Positions 44,652 to 52,429 of a stretch of 64,000 nucleotides of DNA are shown piece after piece (the stretch's first letter is position 1; each line of letters opens with the position of its first letter). Origin of the DNA: Corallococcus sp. EGB (GTDB lineage Bacteria; Myxococcota; Myxococcia; Myxococcales; Myxococcaceae); contig NZ_CP079946.1 in the NCBI RefSeq assembly GCF_019968905.1, positions 8,405,356-8,469,355 on the forward strand. The letters are read 5' to 3'. The position numbers and the translations under genes are program-made. Under the pieces are notes generated by a model. It saw only the letters and a program-made list of their open reading frames with translations. It was not told the DNA's origin and searched no databases.

Positions 44652-45485
44652 ATGCCCTCCCCTGCTGAGTCCTACCTGCTCGACTTCCATGCGCGCCTCG
44701 CGGGCGTGACTTCGCGGTGGTTCGGTGCCGCTGCTGTGGAGCGGGAGGGAGTGACGGCGCCTTCGAGCTACTCGCTGCTGGAGGCGGTGGTGCCTGGGGC
44801 TGGGCGTCCGCTGACGGTGCTCGACCTGGCTTGTGGGGATGGCCACCTGCTGGAATTACTGGCCCGGAGGAAGCAGCCGGGGCTGTCGCTGCTGGGGCTC
44901 GACATGAGCGAGCACGAGCTGGCGGCGGCGCGGACCCGGCTGAACGGTGCGGCGACGCTGGTTCAGGGACGCGCGCAGTCGCTTCCGTTCGGAGAGGCCT
45001 GCGTGGATGTCGTGTTGAGCCACCTGGCGCTCATGCTGATGGATGACGTGGAGAGGGTGCTCGCGGAGCTGCGGCGCGTGCTGAAGCCGGGCGGGCGGGT
45101 GTCCATCGTCGTGGGTGGGGACCTGGCGCCGGGCAACGCGCTGGAGGTGTTCGCAGGGCTCATGAAGTCCCTGCTGAGCGCGGAGGGCGTGCCTCCCTTC
45201 TGGCTGGGAGATGCTCGGGTCCGCTCCGCTGACGGACTGCGGACGCTCTTCGCCGAGGGCTTCACGGACGTCACGGTGCAGTCGCTCTCCGTGCTGGGAG
45301 ATGGCTCCCCTCAGGAGGTCTGGGAGTCGCTGCTCACGACGTATGACGCGGACCGCTTGTCTCCAGCGGCCCGGGCGTCGCTCAAGGCTTCGTTCCTCCA
45401 GGCCGTGGAACCGCTGCGACGCGCGGATGGCAGCGTTCCGTTGTCCTGGGGCATGCGGCAGCTGACGGCGGTTCGGGAGACCTGA
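44652..45485 (+). CDS. SAM-dependent methyltransferase, UbiE/type-11 class
   Basis: 277 residues. Motif I is VLDLACGDGHLLELLA, an acidic residue follows in LLGLDMSEHELAAA, and the type-11 end VLSHLALMLMDDVERVLAEL leads to LKPGGRVSIVVGG. No substrate-specific feature recognised. It starts 11 bases after the MshEN gene and its TGA directly abuts the TCA of the convergent GspE-like gene (45483-45488 reads tgatca), leaving no space for a terminator. Confidence 0.88.
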   Translation: MPSPAESYLLDFHARLAGVTSRWFGAAAVEREGVTAPSSYSLLEAVVPGAGRPLTVLDLACGDGHLLELLARRKQPGLSLLGLDMSEHELAAARTRLNGAATLVQGRAQSLPFGEACVDVVLSHLALMLMDDVERVLAELRRVLKPGGRVSIVVGGDLAPGNALEVFAGLMKSLLSAEGVPPFWLGDARVRSADGLRTLFAEGFTDVTVQSLSVLGDGSPQEVWESLLTTYDADRLSPAARASLKASFLQAVEPLRRADGSVPLSWGMRQLTAVRET

Positions 45486-46664
45486 TCAGCTCCCGGGTGT
45501 CCACGGGACGATGTGTAGCGTGTTGCCAGCTTCCGTGGGCTTCGTCTGGTGGAGCGTCATCGCGAGGGCGCCCGTCGCCGCGTCGCGCGTGTGGTGCACG
45601 ATGAGCGCGTGGACAGGGAGTCCCGGCATGGCTTCCGTCAGCCATGCGTAGCCCTCCTCGGGGGTCTTCGCTTCCAGCACGCAGACCGTGGCGTGACCCG
45701 TGAACGCCGCGTTGCAGAGCATCTGCATGTCCTCCAGCGTGCGCACCTCGTCCGCGAAGAGGAGGTCCGGGTCCTGCCGCAGGAAGGAACGCAGCGCCTG
45801 CACCAGCGTCAGCTCTCCGCCCACCTTCACGACACCCGTGGCCCCTCCGGGCCCGCCCTTCGGCGCCTCCACCGCCGCCAGTGCGTGGACGTCGTCGGGC
45901 AGCGCGTCCATCACCGCGCGCAGGGTCGTGCTGCGGCCCGTGTTGGATGCGCCCGTGAGCAGCACCACCTGGCCGCTGAACAACGTCTTGTCCAGGCGGT
46001 TGAAGAGGCCCTTGAGGAACTCCGCCGCGCCGGAGGAGAGCGGGAGGCTGGAGATGCTCGGATACGCCTGACGCGTCTCCCGGTCCCGGGCCAGCGCCGT
46101 GGTCCAGGTGCCCGGTTCGTCGTCGCGGAACGACACCCGGAACTCGAGGTCCGGATCCGCCGCGCCTGTCGGGAAGGCCGCGACGCCCCGGTTCGGCATC
46201 ACCGGATCCACGCCCCGCTTCGCGTGCGCCGCCAGCGCCTTCCCCAGCGGTCGATACAACCCATACGCCATGGGCTGGCGCACCGGGACCCGCTCCGTGC
46301 CCAGCAGGCCCACGCGGTCCGACGCGTCCTTCTCGATGAAGAACAGCGTGATGCCCGCGTTGAGCACCCGTTCGGACGGCTCCGCATTGCGCCCTTCACT
46401 CGCATCGCCCTCGTCGTCCTCCTGGACGCTGTCCGTGTCGTCCGCCGCCCAGACGGAGAACATCGCCGCGCCCGTCCTGCCCGCGACGTCGAAGAGGGCC
46501 TCCGCCAACGCCTCCGGGGTCCTCGGCGAAACGGCCGCGCCGGAGGGAGTGCGGCCTGCTTCCCCCAGCTTCTGGAGCAGGCTGGCGAACACGGCTTCGG
46601 GCGTGGCGGGGGCTTCGGCGCTCGCGCTCGGCGTCATGGGCGCGGACCATGGCATGCCCCTCAC
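45486..46664 (-). CDS. degenerate GspE/PilT-type secretion ATPase
   Basis: 392 residues if started at GTG 46664; ATG 46655 is possible. The C-terminal half has the layout of GspE: Walker A region LLTGASNTGRSTTL (residues 236-248) followed by ALRSFLRQDPDLLFADEVR, AFTGHATVCVLEAKTPEEG. In the P-loop the invariant Lys is replaced by Arg (residue 244), and the Walker B region reads LFADEVR where GspE has MVGEIRD. The zinc-binding Cys tetrad of GspE is absent. ATPase activity is doubtful; a regulatory or structural role is likelier. N-terminal 230 residues are unlike other GspE proteins. Confidence 0.75.
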   Translation of the reverse strand: MRGMPWSAPMTPSASAEAPATPEAVFASLLQKLGEAGRTPSGAAVSPRTPEALAEALFDVAGRTGAAMFSVWAADDTDSVQEDDEGDASEGRNAEPSERVLNAGITLFFIEKDASDRVGLLGTERVPVRQPMAYGLYRPLGKALAAHAKRGVDPVMPNRGVAAFPTGAADPDLEFRVSFRDDEPGTWTTALARDRETRQAYPSISSLPLSSGAAEFLKGLFNRLDKTLFSGQVVLLTGASNTGRSTTLRAVMDALPDDVHALAAVEAPKGGPGGATGVVKVGGELTLVQALRSFLRQDPDLLFADEVRTLEDMQMLCNAAFTGHATVCVLEAKTPEEGYAWLTEAMPGLPVHALIVHHTRDAATGALAMTLHQTKPTEAGNTLHIVPWTPGS

Positions 46665-46816
46665 GGCCCGGCCATGCCCGAAGCGGCCCCCGGCAACCCC
46701 TTCCCGGGGCCCCTCCCCTCCGAGGGGCCGGGACGGCTGCCGGCCTGCCTTGAGAACGGGCGAGGAAGCTCACAGGAGGGGCTCCCCTCCAGCAGGCGCT
46801 TGGGTAACATCGCTTG

Positions 46817-47659
46817 ATGTTCAGGCGTCTCACCAACGCGCTGCGACGGCTGTGGCACCGGCCCTCCCCAAGCAGCCCCCCGGACCGGCTGGCCCTGCCC
46901 GGCGGTACCGAACCCACCGCCGCCGCGCCCCGGCGCTCGCGCGCGTCGGTCGCGGAGGAGTCCCCTCCTCCCGCCCGCACCACCCGTCCGCGCCGCCCGG
47001 CCGCGCGCATCGTCGCGCATGGCACCACGCCGCACGTCAGCGGCCGCAAGGCGCGCCGCGCCGGCGCCGTCACGGCCACCCGCTTCTACGACCTGCATGA
47101 CGACTTCCGCGCCCCCGGCCGCTGGGAGCCCGGCGACCCGCTGGACCTGGAGGACAAGGAGGTGGGCGACATGTGGATGTTCACCGCCGGGCGCCCCGTG
47201 GATCCGCCCGGCCCGCTCCACATCCCCAACGAACAGAGGGCGGTCCCGCTGGACTTCAGCCTCGCCGGCGCCAGCCTCACCCCCGTGGTGCACCCGCGCG
47301 TCGCCGCCGTGTTCGCGCGCCTGGCCCCGGAGGACGTGCAGCTCATCCCCGTGGACATCGAGGGCCAGCCGGAGCCGTACTTCCTCCTCGTCGCCACGCG
47401 CCTCATCCGCTGCGTGGACGAGGCCGCCTGCCTGGAGCTCCACCGCTACGGCCCCGGCGACGGCATCCCCTCGCGCGTGGGCCAGTACCGCTCCGTCCGG
47501 GGCCTGCGCATCGACCCGGCCCAGGTGGGCCGCGCCCGCGTGTTCCGCCCCTGGGGCTGGCCCGTCACCCTCGTCGTCTCCGAGGCCGTGAAGGAGGCCC
47601 TCGAAAAGGAGGGCGTCACCGGGGCGCGCTTCACGCCCGTCACCGACACCCGGCACTGA
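46817..47659 (+). CDS. Imm11 (DUF1629) family protein with a basic N-terminal extension
   Basis: 280 residues from ATG 46817. The domain from about residue 90 follows the Imm11/DUF1629 family greatly expanded in myxobacteria: RFYDLHDDFRAPGRWEPGDP, then DFSLAGASLTPVVHPRVAAVF, VQLIPVDIEG and the end VVSEAVKEALEKEGVTGARF. Imm11 proteins are thought to be immunity partners of toxins, but neighbouring toxins are often missing and none is seen here. The first 85 residues are Arg/Ala/Pro-rich (pI very high) and probably disordered. An inverted repeat GGAGGGG-CT-CCCCTCC lies 26 bases before the start (46775-46790). A strong terminator follows. Confidence 0.75.
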   Translation: MFRRLTNALRRLWHRPSPSSPPDRLALPGGTEPTAAAPRRSRASVAEESPPPARTTRPRRPAARIVAHGTTPHVSGRKARRAGAVTATRFYDLHDDFRAPGRWEPGDPLDLEDKEVGDMWMFTAGRPVDPPGPLHIPNEQRAVPLDFSLAGASLTPVVHPRVAAVFARLAPEDVQLIPVDIEGQPEPYFLLVATRLIRCVDEAACLELHRYGPGDGIPSRVGQYRSVRGLRIDPAQVGRARVFRPWGWPVTLVVSEAVKEALEKEGVTGARFTPVTDTRH

Positions 47660-47660
47660 A

Positions 47661-47687
47661 AGGGGGCTCCGGACACCGGAGCCCCTT
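47661..47687. terminator. bidirectional terminator between Imm11 and rapZ genes
   Basis: GGGGCTCCGG / CCGGAGCCCC, a perfect 10-bp stem with a 3-base loop, extended by a G-T and an A-T pair, between two converging stops. Confidence 0.8.
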
Positions 47688-47695
47688 GAGCCGCC

Positions 47696-48559
47696 CTACT
47701 CCTTCTCGATGTCGCGGTCCCACAGCTGCACGCGGCCGTAGTCCGCGGACAGCCGGCGCACCATCTCCGCCGCCAGCGCCACCGAGCGGTGCTTGCCGCC
47801 CGTGCACCCCAGCGCCACCGTGAGGTACGCCTTGCCCTCCTTCTGGTAGCGGGGGAACAGGAAGCGGCAGAGGTCCACGACCTTGTCGAGGAACTGCTGT
47901 GTTTCCTCGCGCTCCAGCACGTACCCGGACACCTTCGGGTTCTTGCCCGTGAGCCCCTTGAGCTCCGGCACGAAGTACGGGTTCGGCAGGAAGCGCACGT
48001 CGAACACCAGGTCCGCCTGCGGCGGCACGCCGTACCGGTAGCCGAAGGACATGATGGACAGGCTGGGCCCCGTCGTGGGCTCCGGGCTGAAGCGCCCCTG
48101 CACCATGCGCTTCAGGTCGTGCACGTTGAGCGCCGACGAGTCGATGACCTGGTCCGCCATCTCCCGCAGGTCCTTCAGCGCCTCGCGCTCCGCGTGGATG
48201 CCCTCCGCCACCGTGCCGTCCGGGGCCAGCGGGTGACGGCGGCGCGTCTCGCTGAAGCGGCGCATCAGGCTGTCGTCGCTGGCGTCCAGGAACAGCACGT
48301 CCACCTGGTGACCCGCGCGGCGGACCTCATTCAGCACGCGAGGCGCGTCCTTGAGGAAGACGCCCTCGCGCGCGTCCACCACCAGCGCCATGCGCTCGAT
48401 GTTGCCGCCGCCCGCCAGCTCCGTGAGCTTGGGCAGCAGGAGCACCGGCAGGTTGTCGATGCAGAAGAAGCCGGCGTCCTCCAGCGCCCGGATGGCGGTG
48501 GACTTTCCGGAACCTGACATGCCGGTGATGACGATGATCTGCTTCGCGGAGGCGGTCAC
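47696..48559 (-). CDS. rapZ: RapZ/YvcJ-family nucleotide-binding protein
   Basis: 287 residues from GTG 48559, whose GTGA overlaps the hprK stop. Walker A GMSGSGKST is at 13-21; the C-terminal TGGKHRSV and SFGYRYGVP motifs are those of RapZ. In enteric bacteria it is an RNA-binding adaptor for a small RNA that controls glucosamine-6-phosphate synthase; in Gram-positives (YvcJ) its role is less clear and it is often linked with hprK, as here. Coupled translation with HPr kinase supports a role in PTS-linked signalling. Confidence 0.95.
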   Translation of the reverse strand: MTASAKQIIVITGMSGSGKSTAIRALEDAGFFCIDNLPVLLLPKLTELAGGGNIERMALVVDAREGVFLKDAPRVLNEVRRAGHQVDVLFLDASDDSLMRRFSETRRRHPLAPDGTVAEGIHAEREALKDLREMADQVIDSSALNVHDLKRMVQGRFSPEPTTGPSLSIMSFGYRYGVPPQADLVFDVRFLPNPYFVPELKGLTGKNPKVSGYVLEREETQQFLDKVVDLCRFLFPRYQKEGKAYLTVALGCTGGKHRSVALAAEMVRRLSADYGRVQLWDRDIEKE

Positions 48560-49521
48560 TCGACCTCTTCTCCCAAGGTGCGGCGCATCGCCCCCTGGGC
48601 GATGGCTCGATTGAGTCGCTCGGCGAACTCTCGCGCCGAGTGGTGGCCCTGAAGCTTCAACAGTTGGTTGCGCGCGGCCACCTCCACGATGGTGGCCATG
48701 TTGCGTCCAGGACGCACCGGGACGACCGACAGGGGGATGTCCACGCCGACAATCTGCAGGTGCTTGTCCTCCACGCCCAGGCGGTCGTACTCCTGGTGCG
48801 GATCCCATTCCTGCAACTCAATCACAAGCTCAATCTTCTTCTGTTCCCGGACGGCGGACACTCCGAAGAGGTCCTTGATGTTGATGATGCCCAGTCCGCG
48901 GATCTCCATGTGGTGCTTGATGACCGGATTACCCGCGCCGTAGACGGCCCCCTTCCGCCGGGTGACGTCCACGATGTCGTCCGCCACCAGCCGGTGGCCC
49001 CGCATCACCAGGTCCAGGGCGATCTCACTCTTGCCGATGCCGCTCTTGCCCAGCAGCAGGATGCCCACGCCGAAGACGTCCATCAGCACGCCGTGCAGGC
49101 TGCTGGACTCCGTGAGCGCGTCCTCCAGGAAGCTCTGCACCCGCACGATGAACTCGCTGGAGAGCAGCGGCGTCGTCATCAGCGCCAGGCCCGCCGCCTC
49201 GCAGGCGTCCACCAGCGCGCGCGGGACCTCCAGCGCCTTGGTGACCACCACGCACGCCAGGTCCTCCTCGCTGAAGAGCTTGGCCAGGGACGAGCGCTGC
49301 GCGTCCTCCGCCAGGGTGGCCAGGTAGGAGATTTCCGTGTTGCCGAAGACCTGGACGCGGCGGGGGTGCAGGTGCTCCGTGAAGCCCGCGAGCGCCAGGC
49401 CCGGCTTCTGGATGCGCGAGGAGTCCACCGTGCGGTTCAGCCCCTGCGAGCTCGCTATCAGGGTCAGCCGCAGGTCGTGCCCGTGGTCCTCGAGGAGCTG
49501 GGAGATGCGAATGGATTTCAT
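48556..49521 (-). CDS. hprK: HPr kinase/phosphorylase
   Basis: 321 residues from ATG 49521 with AGGT eight bases upstream. The Walker A GKSGIGKSE is at 158-166, preceded by the conserved His in SSLHGVLM; the HPrK signature region MEIRGLGIINIKDLFG is also intact. It phosphorylates and dephosphorylates the regulatory Ser of HPr (Ser49 of the HPr encoded at 37893-38171). Divergent from the mannosyltransferase gene with only 48 bases between starts. Confidence 0.96.
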   Translation of the reverse strand: MKSIRISQLLEDHGHDLRLTLIASSQGLNRTVDSSRIQKPGLALAGFTEHLHPRRVQVFGNTEISYLATLAEDAQRSSLAKLFSEEDLACVVVTKALEVPRALVDACEAAGLALMTTPLLSSEFIVRVQSFLEDALTESSSLHGVLMDVFGVGILLLGKSGIGKSEIALDLVMRGHRLVADDIVDVTRRKGAVYGAGNPVIKHHMEIRGLGIINIKDLFGVSAVREQKKIELVIELQEWDPHQEYDRLGVEDKHLQIVGVDIPLSVVPVRPGRNMATIVEVAARNQLLKLQGHHSAREFAERLNRAIAQGAMRRTLGEEVE

Positions 49522-49569
49522 CGTCAGGACCTGGATATCACCCACCGGCCTCCGGAGGTGAACCGCACC

Positions 49570-51108
49570 GTGTCCGCCGTCCCCCCCGCCTCCCCTACAG
49601 CCGCCGCCGGGCCCCAGGCCGATGCGCTGGTCGGGGTTCCAACAGAAGTCCCCGGGCGCGACACCGAAGCCCCCTTCGAGCGCCGGCTGGGCCTGTTCCT
49701 GCTGGGGGGCGTGCTCATCCTGGGCGCGGCCCTCCGCCTCTACTGGGCGCTCCACGACGACGGCATCTACTGGCCGGACGAGGTCTACCAGAGCCTGGAG
49801 CCGGCCCACCGCCTGCTCTACGGCTACGGCCTCGTGGCCTGGGAGTTCGTCCAGGGCGCCCGGAACTGGGCCCTGCCGGGGCTGGTGGCGGCGGTGCTCG
49901 GGCTGGGCCGGCTCGTGGGGCTGACGGACCCGGCGGGCTATCTGGCGTGGGTGAAGGGCTTCTTCGCGCTGGTGGGCACGGCGACGGCGTGGGCCACGTG
50001 GCGGCTGTCCCGCGCGTCCGGGGCCTCGCCCCTGGCGGCGTCCGGCGGGGCCGCCCTGTTCGCCCTGGCGGCGGTGCCCCTGTACTTCGCGCCCCGGGCC
50101 ATGAGCGAGAACGCCTCCGCGCTGCCGGTGGTGCTGGGCCTGGCCCTGGCGCTGCCGAAGGCCGCGTCCCGGCGCGCGCTGGTGGCGGGGGCGTCCCTGC
50201 TGGGGCTGGCGGTGCTCCTGCGGCTGCAGAACGGCGTCTTCTGCGCGGGCCTGGTGGCCGTGCTCCTCGGCCGGCGCCAGTGGCGGCAGGCGGGGGTGGC
50301 GCTGGCGGTGCTGTCCGGGTGGGCGCTGGCCTTCGGCCTGCTGGACAAGCTCACCTGGGGGCGGTGGTTCCACTCGGCCATCGTCTACCTGGACTTCAAC
50401 GTGCTCCAGGGCAAGGCGGCCCAGTGGGGCACGGAGCCCTTCGGCTACTACCCGCGCGTGCTGCGCACGGCCATGCCGGTGCTGACCGTCGTCACGGCCG
50501 CGCTGTGCCTGGTGGCCATGCCGCGGGCCTGGGGGTTGTCCCTCCTGGCGGCGGCGTTCTTCGTCCTGCACGCGCTCCAGCCGCACAAGGAGCTGCGCTT
50601 CCTGGTGCCGGTGCTGCCCCTGTTCGCGGCGCTCGCGGGCGTGGGGCTGGACTCGGCCTTGCGGCTCTTGCGCGGCGCTCCCGCGCGGGGCACCGCCGTG
50701 GTGGCGGTGGCGGCGGGGGCGCTGCTGTCCGGCGCGGGCGCCGGGGCGCTCACCTTCGGACAGCTGGGCCAGTACGAGCGCGTGCGCCCCAGGGACAGCG
50801 CCTGGGACGACCAGGGCCCCATCAACCGGCTGCTGGAGGTGGCGGGCCGGCGCGACGATGTGTGCGGCCTCAAGGTGGAGGCCGTGCACCTGGCGTGGGC
50901 GGGGGGCTACAGCTACTTCCACCGGAAGGTGCCGCTGTATCCCCACACCGGCCCCGGGCGGGACTCGCGCCTGTTCAGCCACGTCATCACCCCGGTGGGC
51001 TTGGAGGGTCCGGGCACCCTGGTGGCCCGGGAGGGCCCGGTGGCGCTGGTGAAGCTGCCCGTGGCGGACTGCGTGCCGGACCCCGGCTATTCGTGGCGAC
51101 TGCCTTGA
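49570..51108 (+). CDS. GT22/Alg9-like mannosyltransferase
   Basis: 512 residues from GTG 49570, chosen because GGAGGTGA lies about ten bases upstream; GTG 49558 is too close to that site. A polytopic membrane protein with the Asp-Glu loop YWPDEVYQSLEPAHRLLYGY and, late, HKELRFLVPVLPLFAAL, both diagnostic of the ALG9/PIG-B (GT22) dolichol- or polyprenyl-phosphate-mannose-dependent mannosyltransferases of eukaryotes and some bacteria. It would add mannose from a polyprenyl donor on the periplasmic face. The N-terminal 40 residues are a soluble Pro/Ala extension. Its product fits the GDP-mannose genes at the start of the window. Confidence 0.78.
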   Translation: MSAVPPASPTAAAGPQADALVGVPTEVPGRDTEAPFERRLGLFLLGGVLILGAALRLYWALHDDGIYWPDEVYQSLEPAHRLLYGYGLVAWEFVQGARNWALPGLVAAVLGLGRLVGLTDPAGYLAWVKGFFALVGTATAWATWRLSRASGASPLAASGGAALFALAAVPLYFAPRAMSENASALPVVLGLALALPKAASRRALVAGASLLGLAVLLRLQNGVFCAGLVAVLLGRRQWRQAGVALAVLSGWALAFGLLDKLTWGRWFHSAIVYLDFNVLQGKAAQWGTEPFGYYPRVLRTAMPVLTVVTAALCLVAMPRAWGLSLLAAAFFVLHALQPHKELRFLVPVLPLFAALAGVGLDSALRLLRGAPARGTAVVAVAAGALLSGAGAGALTFGQLGQYERVRPRDSAWDDQGPINRLLEVAGRRDDVCGLKVEAVHLAWAGGYSYFHRKVPLYPHTGPGRDSRLFSHVITPVGLEGPGTLVAREGPVALVKLPVADCVPDPGYSWRLP

Positions 51109-51170
51109 GCGGGACAGTTGGAGGGAGGAAGTCCCTTCCGGCCCCCCCAGCGGGTTGGTAAGCCACGGCC

Positions 51171-51521
51171 ATGCCCGAATCCGACTGCCTCTTCTGCAAG
51201 ATTCGCGATGGCCTCATCCCGGCGAAGGTCGTCTACAAGGACGACGACTGCCTGGCCTTCGAGGACATCAACCCCCAGGCTCCCACCCACGTGCTGTTCA
51301 TCCCGCGCAAGCACATCCCCACGGTGAACGACATCACGGTGGACGACCGGGCGCTGGTGGGCAGCCTCTACATGGCCGCGGCGAAGGTCGCGCGGGAGCG
51401 GGGCTACGCGGACACGGGCTACCGCGTGGTGATGAACACCCAGCGCGACGCGGGCCAGACGGTGTTCCACATCCACCTGCACCTGCTCGCGGGCCGCCAG
51501 CTCCACTGGCCGCCGGGCTAG
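51171..51521 (+). CDS. hinT: HIT-family nucleotide hydrolase/transferase
   Basis: 116 residues. CLFCKI near the N-terminus and the histidine triad HIHLHLLAG at the C-terminus, followed by an HWPPG end, are those of bacterial HinT, which hydrolyses AMP-lysine and other nucleoside phosphoramidates. Full length. The conserved GQTVFHIHLHLL segment places the catalytic His in the usual position. The gene lies 62 bases after the mannosyltransferase stop. Confidence 0.95.
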   Translation: MPESDCLFCKIRDGLIPAKVVYKDDDCLAFEDINPQAPTHVLFIPRKHIPTVNDITVDDRALVGSLYMAAAKVARERGYADTGYRVVMNTQRDAGQTVFHIHLHLLAGRQLHWPPG

Positions 51522-51639
51522 CCGGGCTCCGAGCGCGAGTCCGCCATCCGCCCCGCTCTCGCGTGACACGCGCCGGGGCGCCGGGTGCTAGCGTCCCGGG
51601 TGCGCGGCCCGCCCCTCCTCCCGGGCGGGCCCGCCCGTC

Positions 51640-52413
51640 ATGTTCAGTGCCCAGTCGTCGCCGCAGTCCCGCCGTGCCTACTCCCGCCTCGCCGTGCTGC
51701 TGGCCTCCGTGGCCGGCGCGGTCAACGCCGTGGGGTTCGTGGCGCTGGGCGCGCACGCGTCCCACATGTCCGGGAACATGGCCACGCTGGGCGAGTCCCT
51801 GGCCCAGGGCCGCTGGAGCGCGGCGCGGCTCCCCGCGCAGCTGATGGCGCTGTTCGTCGCCGGGGCCTTCTGCGCCACGGCGCTGCTGGATGCCTCGCGC
51901 CACCGCACGCGGGGCCGGCACGTGGCCGCGCTGCTGCTGGAGGCGCTGGTGCTGGGCGGCGTGGGCGTGGGCATGGAGTCCCTGCCGGGCACGCGCGCGC
52001 CGGCGCTGCTCTGGGGCATCGCCTTCGCCATGGGGCTGCAGAACGCGCTCGTCACGCGGGTGTCCGGCGCGGTGGTGCGCACCACGCACGTGACGGGGCT
52101 GCTCACGGACATCGGCATCCAGTTGGTGCAGATGCTGGCGTGGGTGCGCGACGGCCTGCGAGGTGACGGCGCGCCGGGGCTGTGGCAGCGCGTGCGGGAG
52201 CTGCCCTCCGCCGTGCAGTTCGAGCGCACGCGGCTGCACCTGGGCCTGGCGCTGGCGTTCCTCGCGGGCTCCACGCTGGGCCCGTACCTGTTCCTGCGCC
52301 ACGGCGCCGTGACGCTGGTGCTGCCGTGCGCGGTGCTGGGCGTGCTGGCCGCGCTGGACGTGCGGTTGACCGTCAAGCCCGCGCCGTCCTCCTCCGCCGC
52401 GCCGGGGCACTGA
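51640..52413 (+). CDS. DUF1275/YoaK-family membrane protein
   Basis: 257 residues, six membrane helices. The conserved opening LLASVAGAVNAVGFVALGAH followed by SHMSGNMATLGESLA is typical of the family (YoaK-like), as is GLQNALVTRVSGAVVRTTHV in the middle. The family is widespread and uncharacterised; some members are annotated as transporters. No operon partner is evident; it converges on the spermidine-synthase gene, sixteen bases between stops. Confidence 0.9.
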   Translation: MFSAQSSPQSRRAYSRLAVLLASVAGAVNAVGFVALGAHASHMSGNMATLGESLAQGRWSAARLPAQLMALFVAGAFCATALLDASRHRTRGRHVAALLLEALVLGGVGVGMESLPGTRAPALLWGIAFAMGLQNALVTRVSGAVVRTTHVTGLLTDIGIQLVQMLAWVRDGLRGDGAPGLWQRVRELPSAVQFERTRLHLGLALAFLAGSTLGPYLFLRHGAVTLVLPCAVLGVLAALDVRLTVKPAPSSSAAPGH

Positions 52414-52429
52414 AGGCCCGCGCGTTCCC

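Noticed and set aside
48640-49569. N-terminal extension of the mannosyltransferase frame across hprK
   Set aside because: Antisense to hprK, which has all HPrK motifs; a ribosome site for GTG 49570 sits inside the divergent gap.
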